From: Dichetophora obliterata
Lineage: Eukaryota > Arthropoda > Insecta > Diptera > Sciomyzidae
Length of the DNA stretch: 64,000 bases
Reading direction: 5' to 3'
NCBI GenBank assembly: GCA_963920525.1
Contig: OY986438.1
Coordinates: forward strand, 124,502,920-124,566,919
This document shows positions 1 to 10,904 of the stretch, in pieces. The notes under the pieces were generated by a model. It worked only from the letters and a program-made list of their open reading frames with translations, did not search any database and was not told where the DNA came from. Numbering within the stretch: position 1 is the first letter of the stretch; every line of letters begins with the position of its first letter. A program made the position numbers and the translations under genes.

Positions 1-1740
1 TAAATGTCCAACCCCTGCACCGAAAGAAGTGCTAGTTCTGGAACACCTTGGGCAGGCGCAATGTACGAACGAAGACCGATTCGGGCACTCGTCAGTTAAT
101 TGTGTCCGAAAATAGTCGCTCGTTTTTTAACACTTTATTGACATAATACAGACTTACTACGGAACTTTTGCAGGTGCCTTTCAATGTACTTGTTGGGCAT
201 GTTTCGGGTACACTATAGTTAAGACTCAGGCCAGTTTTGATACATATCAGCTACTTTATTGACACAATATATCAATTTTTTTCTCGGGTTCTGTTCGCTG
301 AAGCTCGTTTCCGTTCGGCTTAATATTAATGAGCGACTATTTTTTTTCATAAACTTCACAGTTTTTCGTTACTACTTGTAGCTTTTAAGAATAAAATTGA
401 GTCCGATACTCTGGGTTTCTGTGCCTGAGTTTGGCAAGGACACAAATTGTTTCTCGGGTTAGTTATTCAAATGAAATTCCGATTTCCAAAGCACTCTCAG
501 ATATTTGCAAATTTTAAAAAAATAAATCCATCAAAAATAAATAAGTTAAGTATTAAATATTTTCAAACTATTCTATATAGAAAATTTGGGACCCGAACTT
601 AAGTTAAAGAAAACTAAATGGACCAACAATAGAAGTGAGGGTTGCAGAACATCTCTTGAAACACTAGAATTATTTTGCGGCGACAAATGCAGCTGTCAGA
701 AATCGATGTTTACGCAATTTTACGCTGTAGCACTATTAAATAATAATAAGGATATTTCTGTGTACGAGGAAACTGTTATTAACAAATTAACTTCGCGCTC
801 TGCACAATTGGCTTCTACACAGATAGTAAAAACATACTTTAAAACTAAACAAAAATTTTAAAATACATAGAAATTTAACGCACTTGCGTTTCTACACAAC
901 AAAATTTAAAACAAGCATGTTTAATTTTCAACTATAAACTCATTTGTTTTATTTTTCTGTATAATTTTCTTATATTATTTCTTTGGATTAATAAAAAATA
1001 ACTCACTATCTGAGATTGAATTAAAAAATTATGAGAGTAGAATCATTGACTATTATTGCCATCAAATTAGAAAAACTCCAATTTTATATATGATTATTTG
1101 AAAATATTTTTTAATTAATTTTATAATAAATATTACACATTTGATACAATCAATACCAATTGCTTTAATATTTAAAACATTTCAATATTTAAAGCCGTAA
1201 TAAAACGCAAACTTCATCGAATTGAGTTAAAAAGTTGAAAAGTAGAAACAATTTAAAAACTGTCATCGAAAAAAAGTGGTTTAATATAATTGTTTTTAAT
1301 TTAAGAAAATTATTTTAAAATTATGTTTTAAAATATTTGTTTTCAATATTATAGTTTTTGTTTTAAATTTTGCTTTTAAATAAATTTTTTTAGAACTTTA
1401 AATGTTTACTATAGCAGTATATTTAAAAACATTGCTTTAAGACTTAAAAACTTTAAAAAATATTTGAAATTAAATTTTTTCAATCTCCCATTCAAAAACA
1501 AATTCGTTTAATATGTAAACAATTTCATTTAATTTAAGCACATATTTTCCACAGTGCATGTATAACTATACTTATATTTTTAAAATATCTATTTTCGTTG
1601 CTTTACTTAAATAAATACTTCTCGTCTGCTCAAAACCGAGCAATTGAATCAGTTTTGTATTTTTCTATTAAAATAAATAAAATTTCACTTACTCTTTTCC
1701 TTTCGACTGTTGAAATTAGTAAAGAGATTTGGATTCAGAA
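1..1740. other. AT-rich DNA without a recognisable gene
   Basis: No protein family, RNA gene or terminal repeat could be recognised. The first 450 bases are less AT-rich than the rest and hold a loosely repeated phrase (actttattgaca near 133 and again near 253). The only open frame of note, 586-861, begins at TTG rather than ATG and matches nothing I know. From about 1,000 to 1,550 the DNA is very AT-rich, with many TTTAAA/ATTTAAA runs like those in subterminal arrays of other elements in this window. Confidence 0.5.
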
Positions 1741-1795
1741 ATTCAGAAATTGGATTCTAAGTCATTCAGAAATTGGATTCTAAGGCCTTCAGAAA
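1741..1795 (+). repeat. 23-bp direct tandem repeat, about 2.4 units
   Basis: Two complete 23-bp units (1741-1763 and 1764-1786), each containing attcagaaattgg followed by attctaag, and a partial third unit. A shorter partial unit precedes them. The units differ at one or two bases. This is a short local duplication and has no evident function. Confidence 0.8.
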
Positions 1796-3764
1796 TCCCT
1801 ATGTAAATAAAAAAAATTTTTTTTTTGCTAAACCCCCCTTATGAAATACCTATCTACGGCGTTGTATAGAATTCTTACAAAAACGGAGCAAAAATACTAA
1901 ATAAAAAACATTTTTTTTATTTTTTCTATATAAATATATATACATATATACCCTACAGTCTTAGGCATCGTGCACGAATATTTCATGATGAATTCTTTAA
2001 GAAACTTACTGCATGAGACACATTTGTCGATAATTCCTTAACAAATCGGTCTTTTTTTGTTCATCGAAAACAGAAAGTTTTCAAACAGTGCACGAATTTG
2101 GAACTTTTATATGAGATTTTCGTCAATGAAATGTATAAACGAATCAGCATGTTTCGTTAAAGAAGAAGAAAAATCGTGCAGGATTCATTCAACCTTTCTT
2201 TCAGACTTGGACTACTGGGTAGGTTAAATAAAGATTGAAGTATTAAAGTGAAATGGTACACATTTTTAGGGATTCCCGATGCTTGTACTGATGTTAATGT
2301 AGGCATGAGAGGGAGGGATGTTAATAATTTCAAAAAATCTGCTTACGTAATACTTGAACGGACGATTGTAGATTTTTTTTCAAATATGAGATGGCGTAGG
2401 ATAAAATGTTGCCAAACCCTCTTTTACCGCCCATAAATCGGTAAATAATAATATAAATAACATTATATTATAACTTTTTCATAAAAATACCGTTACCTAA
2501 AAATGAGGTAAAAACCAATTTTCGATTTCGATGAAAATATCTCCGCTGTTTTTAAATATATTTCATTTAAGTTCTTTTGACCAAATGTTGAATAAAAGCA
2601 TTTAACAAAAATAGGTTACCGAACTTTACCATTAAGTACGTGTAAAAACATGTTAAAATGAAATCACATAAATTTGAAAAAATTCTTCCAGTTTTTAGCA
2701 AAAGTTTTTTTACTGTTTTTCTCATCAAAACAACCCTATGATTTATTTGGCGAAATTAATTTTTTTTTTCAAAATGTTATTTTCAAAGTTTTAAGGAAAT
2801 AGCCAAGATTCAAAAAAAACTTTATGTGAAAAATTGCCCCAATAGTTATCTCTTTCCAATCAAAGTTTATGGCTAAAAAATTTTTTTTTATACCATTGAC
2901 AACCTATAGTAATAAAACTAGATTTTGTATCAATACTCTTTATTTTTTAAAATTTTATTTTCATTTAACTGACTACTGAAGACTTTCATGTGTATCCAGT
3001 AAAATCAAAAAAATCTGATTTTCCAAATGGCCCTTTTGCACGTATGCAATAGGAAAAAATAAGCTATTCACAATATCCTATAAAACATTCCTATGGCAAA
3101 ATGAATATATTAATATATATAAAAAAATTAAGGTTAAAGCATATAAAAATTATTATAAAATTAAAAAATTAAAATTATGTATAATAATAAAAAATTCACA
3201 AAGAAAAAAAAATATAAAAAAGAAAGTAAAAAACAAATAAAAATTAAAAACTATAAAACAAAAAATTAAAATAGGATATCTGCAAACCTCCACGCGGTTA
3301 AAACTGGAATCTATTCTGACTAGCAAAACACTGAAACATTTGGAATTACTTGATTCATTATTTTTACAGTGTACATTCACTTAAGTTCGCTGTCGCAGAC
3401 TCTGCCAGCACTCATGTTATTGGTAATTCGTCATTGCATCCAGATTTAAAATTTTTTGATGTTGTTGGTTTTTGTTGTTGTTGTTTTTGTTTTTGCACTC
3501 TTTGAATAATTTCCGTGGGAATCGCTGATATAGAACACAATAATTGGCGAACAACAATTTGTCCGTCCTATATTTTAAAAAGTAAACGATAATGCCAAAA
3601 ATTATACATTGATATAAGACAGAATCACGTGTGTGATTGGACCTACTTACATAAATAAGTATAGGAAATACTCCAATAATTATTGTTCATAAATTTTTTT
3701 TTTAATAGTTATTGTCACAAAACTCAAATACACAATAATATTTACAATAACGCATAAATTAAAT
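1796..3764. other. AT-rich DNA without a recognisable gene
   Basis: Homopolymer A and T runs are frequent, and there is an alternating TA stretch at about 1,927-1,950. Open frames are short and low in complexity; the 75-codon frame on the minus strand at 3153-3380 is mostly phenylalanine and isoleucine from an A/T-rich run. There are TTG-rich stretches at about 3,460-3,500. Nothing supports a gene. Confidence 0.5.
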
Positions 3765-3935
3765 TATTTTATTAGTTAGTGCTATAAAGTTTACGCTTAT
3801 ATGTCTGTTGTTTTCTTTTGCAAATCAATAAATAAATTTATTTCTTACTTTTCCTTTGACGTTTAGCTGGTTACTTGTCAGCTTCCACAGGGATATTTAT
3901 TAAATAACAATTTGAATTTTACATTAAAAATTTAC
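3765..3935. repeat. Fragment of a dispersed repeat shared with 62.7-63.0 kb
   Basis: The stretch with ttttattagtta, then a T-rich run ending in caaatcaataaata, then gacgttt-gctggttac and cagcttcc, then atatttattaaat, lines up in the same order with 62,705-62,900. The two copies have many substitutions, so the family is old. The block lies next to the ATGTT array. On the minus strand the gaagct...agcgaaacgtc part resembles a hammerhead-ribozyme core in outline only; see findings. Confidence 0.6.
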
Positions 3936-3950
3936 TGTTTCTGTAATGTA

Positions 3951-4909
3951 ATGTTATGTTATGTTATGTTATGTTATGTTATGTTATGTTATGTTATGTT
4001 ATGTTATGTTATGTTATGTTATGTTATGTTATGTTATGTTATGTTATGTTATGTTATGTTATGTTATGTTATGTTATGTTATGTTATGTTATGTTATGTT
4101 ATGTTATGTTATGTTATGTTATGTTATGTTATGTTATGTTATGTTATGTTATGTTATGTTATGTTATGTTATGTTATGTTATGTTATGTTATGTTATGTT
4201 ATGTTATGTTATGTTATGTTATGTTATGTTATGTTATGTTATGTTATGTTATGTTATGTTATGTTATGTTATGTTATGTTATGTTATGTTATGTTATGTT
4301 ATGTTATGTTATGTTATGTTATGTTATGTTATGTTATGTTATGTTATGTTATGTTATGTTATGTTATGTTATGTTATGTTATGTTATGTTATGTTATGTT
4401 ATGTTATGTTATGTTATGTTATGTTATGTTATGTTATGTTATGTTATGTTATGTTATGTTATGTTATGTTATGTTATGTTATGTTATGTTATGTTATGTT
4501 ATGTTATGTTATGTTATGTTATGTTATGTTATGTTATGTTATGTTATGTTATGTTATGTTATGTTATGTTATGTTATGTTATGTTATGTTATGTTATGTT
4601 ATGTTATGTTATGTTATGTTATGTTATGTTATGTTATGTTATGTTATGTTATGTTATGTTATGTTATGTTATGTTATGTTATGTTATGTTATGTTATGTT
4701 ATGTTATGTTATGTTATGTTATGTTATGTTATGTTATGTTATGTTATGTTATGTTATGTTATGTTATGTTATGTTATGTTATGTTATGTTATGTTATGTT
4801 ATGTTATGTTATGTTATGTTATGTTATGTTATGTTATGTTATGTTATGTTATGATATGATATGTTATGTTGTGTTATGTTATGTTATGTTATAATATGTT
4901 ATGTTATGT
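3951..4909 (+). repeat. ATGTT pentanucleotide array, about 190 units
   Basis: An almost perfect run of the 5-bp unit ATGTT for more than 900 bases. Only the last ~60 bases are interrupted (atgatatgat, gtgtt, ataat), so variants gather at the downstream edge. Because the unit is not a multiple of three and lacks stop codons, all three forward frames stay open and repeat the pentapeptide MLCYV; these are not genes. The array abuts the dispersed-repeat fragment at 3765-3935. Confidence 0.99.
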
Positions 4910-5286
4910 ACGCGATGTTTATAAGATGATTTGTCTAAATGTTGAGAATGAGGTATATGAGTCGATACTTCTCAAAGTCGCTTCAGTCACACATAAAGCG
5001 TTTTTGGGAAATGAAGGTTTTTACATTTCTGCTAATTCGCTGAGTTATGTGGCGGTACGTTACAAAAAACGGAAGTGATTTTGACTTGGCTTAAAAAATT
5101 AATAAAACTCTCTGAAATTGACAAGACTTTTTGTATACAACTTTTTTTAGAATGGTTTAAAATTACATGAGTTTATTTTCCAAGTGATAAAATTTCAAAA
5201 TCTTTTTCGGGTTTTTTATTAGACTTTTTGATCTGGCATTACGTTACTTAAATTTCTATTATAGTTTAATTGGGTAATTAAGTAAC
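4910..5286. other. Spacer without a recognisable feature
   Basis: Between the ATGTT array and the TIR element at 5289 there is ordinary AT-rich DNA. No terminal repeat, RNA-like or coding signal is visible. Confidence 0.5.
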
Positions 5287-5288
5287 TA

Positions 5289-5916
5289 CACGGTTAGAAA
5301 TCTTGGACTAAATTTTAGTCCCACTAAAATATTACTGCATGTTTTTAAACCTTGCGGTTTCAAATTGAAATTTTTCAAATACTAACTCATATTTAAAACT
5401 TTTCTGTACTAGAATTGAAACCAAAAGAAATATTACAGCATCAATTTTAGCTTTTTGGTTTAAATTTTAGCTTTTTGGTTTCAATTTTAGTCTCTTTGGT
5501 TTCAATTTAAGTACAACTCTGTATTACTTTTTGTTTTTAATACAAATAATACTAAATTCTAGTACATGTGGATACTAAATTTGGATTAAGACCCGTAAAA
5601 AGTTGGCCTGGCAATGCTGCGACTCCATATTAGGCGACTCGGTTTATATGTTTGTTTATTGCGCTTTTTATGTATAAGCCAATAGCTCTGTGGTTAGAGT
5701 AGTGAGTTTACAAACTCAATGTCGTGTGATCGAATCTCGAGTTGTTTGTTATTTTTTTTTTTAAATATTTGAATCCAAGCTTGTACTAAATTTGACCAAA
5801 GCTGTAATAAAACCATTTTTTAGTATTTTGTAAATACTAGATTTGAAACCAAAGCTGGTGTAGACTTATGTGTAGTACAGAAAAGTTTCAATTTTAGTAC
5901 AAGATTTTTAACCGTG
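5289..5916 (+). mobile_element. Non-autonomous TIR element with internal tRNA-like module, copy 1
   Basis: 628-bp element bounded by inverted ends (cacggttagaaatcttg at the left; its near-complement before cgtg at the right) and flanked by TA on both sides (5287-5288, 5917-5918), which fits a TA target duplication. The interior is partly self-complementary, with repeated 'ttggtttcaattttag' phrases on both flanks of a short central block. That block carries a tRNA-like sequence (5678-5747). There is no open frame of useful length, so any movement would need a transposase supplied from elsewhere. A second copy in the opposite orientation lies at 47057-47687, and a third, incomplete relative starts at 44077. 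TA target and short TIRs suggest the Tc1/mariner group, but no transposase confirms this. Confidence 0.88.
5678..5747 (+). other. tRNA-like sequence inside the TIR element
   Basis: Contains a good match to the internal polymerase III box A (tagctctgtgg, then ttagag) and a D-arm-like pairing gctc/gagt. A strongly self-complementary segment follows (tgagttt...aaactca) in the anticodon-arm position. A box-B-like gatcgaatctc sits at about the expected distance. The T stem pairs poorly and no clean acceptor stem is seen, so this is probably not a working tRNA gene. It is kept in the same place in the copy at 47.1 kb. Confidence 0.6.
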
Positions 5917-6585
5917 TAGGTAGGTAATTAGTTATGCAATTTAGTATTTAAAAACAATTTTAATATATTGTCCTTTCCTTGCTTCAACCATTTTTTTATT
6001 ATCTTTAGCCAATGCCTTCCATTTTCACTAAAACAAAAAGTTTACGAAACATTTACTAAACATTTATGGGAAAGAAAAACTACATTTGTGAAACAGTGCA
6101 GACAATTTGATCATCGCGGTAAATGAATTTATGTATAAATTGCTTACATTAAAAAAATAAAAATGTTTCGTTTAGATAATATCTGCAAATAATAAGTTTT
6201 TAATAACTTTTAAGTTTTTGGTCACGGTAGACTTTTTTGTGGAAATGCCCATATATATTACGTATTTTAATATGTATAAAATGAAAATAGCAGAACTTAA
6301 CAGTTTGTCTTAACTTCATAAATGAGGAAGCATGTTTTATAAGCTTGTGAAATAGCTCATGTATATCGCACTATAGTTATGTTATGAATGTATATCCAAA
6401 ATGAACGCAGATCTCATTCTAAAACTTTAAATGTATTATTTATGTACTACAAGCTACATTTTGAAATAAAAAAAAAATACAAAATACCAAAGTTATGTAA
6501 AACCCGATTTGAATGTTACTTCCGGTTTCCCACACAAAAAAAATTCATATTTATAATTACTGTCAATAAGAATATTTACAGCCCT
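5917..6585. other. Spacer without a recognisable feature
   Basis: AT-rich DNA. The 85-codon frame at 6388-6645 starts with a true ATG but its product is lysine- and phenylalanine-rich, matches nothing I know and runs into the palindromic element at 6586. I do not call a gene. Confidence 0.45.
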
Positions 6586-6842
6586 ATTCTGGCAAAGTAC
6601 CAATTGTTATCCAGTATTTTTATTATTTCTATGTGTTTCTTGTAGTTTTTTGATTACAAAACAAAACTTGAAGCTCAAAAATAATAAATTTTAATAAGAA
6701 TTGCCACCTGCTTTTCAGACAGTCACAATTTGATTAAAATTTTGGTTTTTGGGCTTAATACTTTGTTTTGAAATAAAAAAAAATACAACAAACACATAGA
6801 AATATTAGAAATACTGGGTAACAATTGATGCTTTGCCAGAAT
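6586..6842. mobile_element. Fold-back (palindromic) element with ~110-bp arms
   Basis: The left arm begins attctggcaaagtaccaatt and the right arm ends in its imperfect complement (ending ctttgccagaat). The arms stay alignable for about 110 bp, with a short loop near 6,700-6,730. No coding sequence. The arms differ by scattered substitutions, so the insertion is not recent. Target duplication is unclear. Best described as a MITE-like fold-back element of unknown superfamily. Confidence 0.8.
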
Positions 6843-7781
6843 CTTGCTGTTGATTTCCTCAAAAAAACACTCCTTCCCTTATCTTTCATCTCTTTGAATA
6901 ATAGCAATAATAGCTTTTAAAAAAGCCGTTCCTTAAATTCCTTCAATTCTTTAAAGGCTATAAGACTGGCAACTAGACTTGATAAAAAATAAAATGATGT
7001 TCATTTACTCAGGTCATATAAAAGCACAATAGTCCAAATATTAACAAAATCCAGAATATGACATTATTTTGGAGTCCGCTTGACGTGAAATGGCCCATAT
7101 TTAGAACTAAATGTAAGAGTATTGCACTACAAAAATCTGCTCCATTTCCAGTTCTGTCTTTCTTATAAAATAAATAAAAATTAAACTCAGTTACTAACGG
7201 AACATTAGACATTACGTTGACATTATTTTGGCATCACGATGCCTGCATCATTGTCAGCAGCACTGTGCCAATAATACTAAAACTGAAAATTGAAAATAAG
7301 TAAATTGGTACACATTAAACTCAATTGTAACAAAGTTTTGCTTGTGGCTCTCCGTACATTTATTTATCTTCTATATGGTTTGGACATTTTGATTTTCATA
7401 AAGTTCAGAAACAACAAATATAGCCTCAAGTAAGGATTAGAAACAATTTGCAGTAAATTAAAGCTCCAAATAAGAAACAGTACAATTTTTAGCTTTATTA
7501 AACAGATTCATTCAAGCGCTTGCTTGAAAAAAATAAAAATAAAAATGAATATTGAAACATTGATACACAGATTTTCAGATATAAGGAAATGGGAAAGCAG
7601 CACATGCAAATTGTTCTCAATTACGAATTGAATATTTTGCGATGTTTAATAGATAAAATTTAAGCAAAAATGTTCCGCAGGCATATTGTGTGTATCCGAC
7701 AGGAAAAATAACAAGATATACTATATTTGAACAGAAGACTCATATACGGTGAAGCAAATGTGTATGTGTTTGTGCAAGTTA
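6843..7781. other. Spacer without a recognisable feature
   Basis: No coding, RNA or terminal-repeat signal seen. The 67-codon minus-strand frame at 7009-7212 is not recognisable and has no supporting context. Confidence 0.45.
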
Positions 7782-8412
7782 GGGCTGCCATACTTCACGG
7801 TCTTGCGATTGGTATCCCTGTGCACAGTAAAAAAATGTCCCAGTTAAAAATATTGAAGGACAAATTAAAAGTGTATCAGTGAAAACTGAAAAAGTGAATG
7901 AAAAATGGAAGTATTTTTTTAAAATACTAAATTAAAAAAGCGAAACTGTAAAAAATAGTACAATTTTTGTGTACAGTTCCAGGACACAATGGAAATGTTA
8001 AGCGATTATTTTCACTGGTCTCCTCGAAATGGAGAAAGGTTATGCTATATTCACACTGAGAGCTATTGCAAGTGCAAACTTATGAAATCCACATTTACGA
8101 ACTGCCCTTTACTCGTTGTATGAGTAGCACGGACAAATATATAGAGTAAATGTTCTAAATGCGCATTTAGCTCTCAGTATAAATTTAGCATAAGAAAGCC
8201 CTGGAAAGCATTATGCAATGCAGATTTATTTATTATATGACGTGCAAAGAATTTTATAACTGCATTAAAAAGCAAAAGCAAACTGTGATTTATATTTATT
8301 TAATAAACGGCAATGTATTATGGTGAAATTGCGTATTTGTTTTTGGGTGGAACAATATAAAAAAAAATGTGCAAATTTGTCCCGGTCAAGTGCTGTAGAC
8401 TTATGGCAGCCC
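7782..8412. mobile_element. Non-autonomous TIR element, ends GGGCTGCCATA
   Basis: 631-bp interval bounded by inverted gggctgccata / tatggcagccc, with TA on each side (7780-7781, 8413-8414). After about 12 bp the ends stop matching, so the TIR is short. The interior has no open frame of note and contains a smaller inverted-repeat element (8041-8192). A TA duplication is compatible with the Tc1/mariner group, but the superfamily is not certain; hAT ends can look similar, but no 8-bp duplication is seen. Confidence 0.65.
8041..8192. mobile_element. ~150-bp inverted-repeat element nested in the 7.8-kb element
   Basis: Begins tatgctatattcacactgag and ends with its imperfect complement (ctctcagtataaatttagcata); the arms are about 24 bp. 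It sits wholly inside the 7782-8412 TIR element, so it is either a later insertion or part of that element's own structure. No coding capacity. Confidence 0.55.
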
Positions 8413-10596
8413 TAGTGAAAGTGTGTGTCTGAATGTGGATAACTGAGTGTGGATACGAAAACAAACAAAACGATAGATTATAACAGGCCAAAAATATGCA
8501 AAATGCTATTAAGAAAGTGATTTCTAGCTCTGAAACCCTCGGGTGGAATTGCTAAATGCTTTGCGCTGACAGTGCTATCAAACGCAAAGGCAGAGAGGAG
8601 CTAATTTTTTAAAATATAAATTTTAAAGCAATAGTATCAGTACTCAAATTTACATGCTAGGGATATATGACACATTTTACGCTGATCTAAGAAGCTAAGA
8701 AGAAATCCAAATTAAACAGTCTACAATTTAAAGCATATAAATGAGTTGTTGGAAAATAAAACGAGAAATTAAACGGGCCACTCATATCAATCTAGAATTG
8801 GTATGTTTGTATATGCTCTAATGAGTGCTTTGAGATGAAATGAAGTTATGTAAAGATTAATATATGGGAAGCATCCATCAAGTATTTATGATGTTTTATT
8901 GTTATTGATGAGTAGTGATATACCGTAAAGAGATTATGTTAGTCCTCTGCATCACGACATGTGGCAATTTTCACAATCCTACTGACGTGGTAGTACACCA
9001 GACACCATTTTGACAGATTGTTTTTTCAAATTTCGTTTTATATTCCTACTTTTAAATATTATATTTTAAAGTTAAGAGTTTGCATTATTGTTTTAAATCA
9101 CTTATATATAAAATTAAAAAGATATGTATGTATAGTTCAACAACACTTATTGATTTGACATAAATCATCTTTAAACGACGCAATACAAGTTTTCCTATTT
9201 TGTGGAGTCAGCCATTGGGAGTTAATTATGAAAAAGTTAAAAGGTACATATATTAAAAATAAGACCGAAAACTCAAAATTCTACAGACACTTTCGAGACA
9301 TGAAGTATCACACCTGTATTCTCTTTAGGAGAATTAGAACAAATAGCCTTTCTTCACTGAGTAATCTAATATTGTGAAAGCTATTATGTCCGAGATGTTA
9401 ACCAATCTTCGCAATACAATCCGTACCACGCTTAACAACGAGCAAGACAGAATGAGAAAAGAAAATTAAGTGCTCAAACGCTCAAAATTCACAAAAACTT
9501 GTTGCCATTATAAGAAAAATCAACGCCATCCAGCTAAGGTGCAGAAAACTTCGCGAAATGCTATCAACTGACAGACTAAAAGTGCACTGACATACGCCTC
9601 GGAAAGAAACAGTGAGCGAGAGGAGAAGGAAGAGATGGTAAGAAAAACACAGACCAATCTGCATCGTTTAACGACTTCTCAACGCTTGAGCGCTTTAAAA
9701 CTTTATCGTTTTGAAATTTCTCGGAAACTTTGACACTACTGATTTTTTACTGCAATCTAGTTGCTCAACATTTTTGAGTTTTTACTACCAAACTGCTTCT
9801 TATTTTTCGTTAATATTTCTATTTCTTTTTTTGCTATTTTTTCACACTGAATAGCAATGACGACGACAACGATGACTACGACGACAGTTATGCTAATAAT
9901 TGTTTCACTCATTTTTTTCAAGATATCTGCAGAATTTCACAAAGAAAATAGCATATGAAATAAAATTCATCCGTCCGCAAGAATGCAAGCTTTTACGTCA
10001 GATTCCTAGCTTGGAAGTTTACTTAAGGTAGAGCAATTTTCTTTGCTCTGTGTTTTTGTTTTTTTTCTTTGCTTTAGTTTTGTAGCGATAACTACGTTCT
10101 ACAAAGTATCTTGTAGTGAAGAGATACCATTTCACACTCAAATAGCTTTTACTTTTTTGTGTCAAAGTGTTATTGATAACAATTGTTTGAAAGTGTATTA
10201 TGATGTGGTTTTTATTCGGATAGGTTTTTAATTGGAATACACTCAGTTGAATTAATTCAGCAAAAGATTATGAAAATAAGAAACTTCATGATATAAACTA
10301 CTTAACGTATATTAGAAGTGACTTTCTCAATTAGCACCTTAATATGGATACGATTTCCATTATACTATTCTACAGTTAAAAAGTACAGTTCTGTAAATCT
10401 CGCAACAACTACGATTACAGAGCACCAAAATATAGTTTTCAGCCGATTAATGGAATCTGCCGATCTCTTTGCCAACAAAAGAAGAGAGGGAATAAAACCA
10501 CCGTTTCAGTGAATATGACATCCGGAATTTCATAGGTGGATCCAGATGAACGGAACTGGATTCAGAGTCTACCATAAGTCTTTTCGCATACTAACC
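8413..10596. other. Long stretch without a recognisable gene
   Basis: Mixed-composition DNA with no family I recognise. Short ATG-less or low-complexity frames at 9482-9664, 10043-10231 and 10318-10512 have no supporting context. A GACGAC/GATGAC-type simple stretch lies near 9,856-9,888. This may be host intronic or intergenic sequence between element clusters. Confidence 0.4.
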
Positions 10597-10690
10597 AGGG
10601 CTGTGGAATCGGACTAAAAAATATGGACACCGACTTCTCAAAATATCGAAGCTCCGAGTGAAACTCCGACTCCGACTTCTACCAAATAAT
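10597..10690. repeat. Fragment of a dispersed repeat with GGGCTGTGGAATCGG and CTCCGACTCCGACT
   Basis: The block cagggctgtggaatcgga ... ctccgactccgacttct is inverted on itself in part (tcgga / tccga repeats). Phrases of this kind are common as terminal pieces of dispersed repeats in insect genomes; I recall this from general experience and could not check it. No second end is visible here. Confidence 0.45.
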
Positions 10691-10904
10691 TAAAAAACAT
10701 TTTTATTTTAATTTTTAATAAATGATTTTATAAAAATTACTCATTAATATAAGCAGTTTACAGATAAAAAATAAACAATTTTTAAGTGAAGCTTGGTTTT
10801 TAATTGAAAGCTGTTTTTTTTTTTGTTATTTAACTACTTGGAGTGCTATTATTGTCTTTTTCAATTACAATCATATATATATATTACTAGCTGAAACCCG
10901 GCGC

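Noticed and set aside
586..861. 91-codon frame with cysteines
   Set aside because: It starts at TTG, has no ATG or splice context and no recognisable family.
3912..4894. Three overlapping long open frames of ~300 codons repeating MLCYV
   Set aside because: They are by-products of the ATGTT array, whose 5-bp unit leaves every forward frame open. They are not genes.
5678..5747. A functional tRNA gene
   Set aside because: Box A and the T-loop are visible, but the acceptor and T stems do not pair properly and the sequence sits inside a TIR element. Kept only as tRNA-like.
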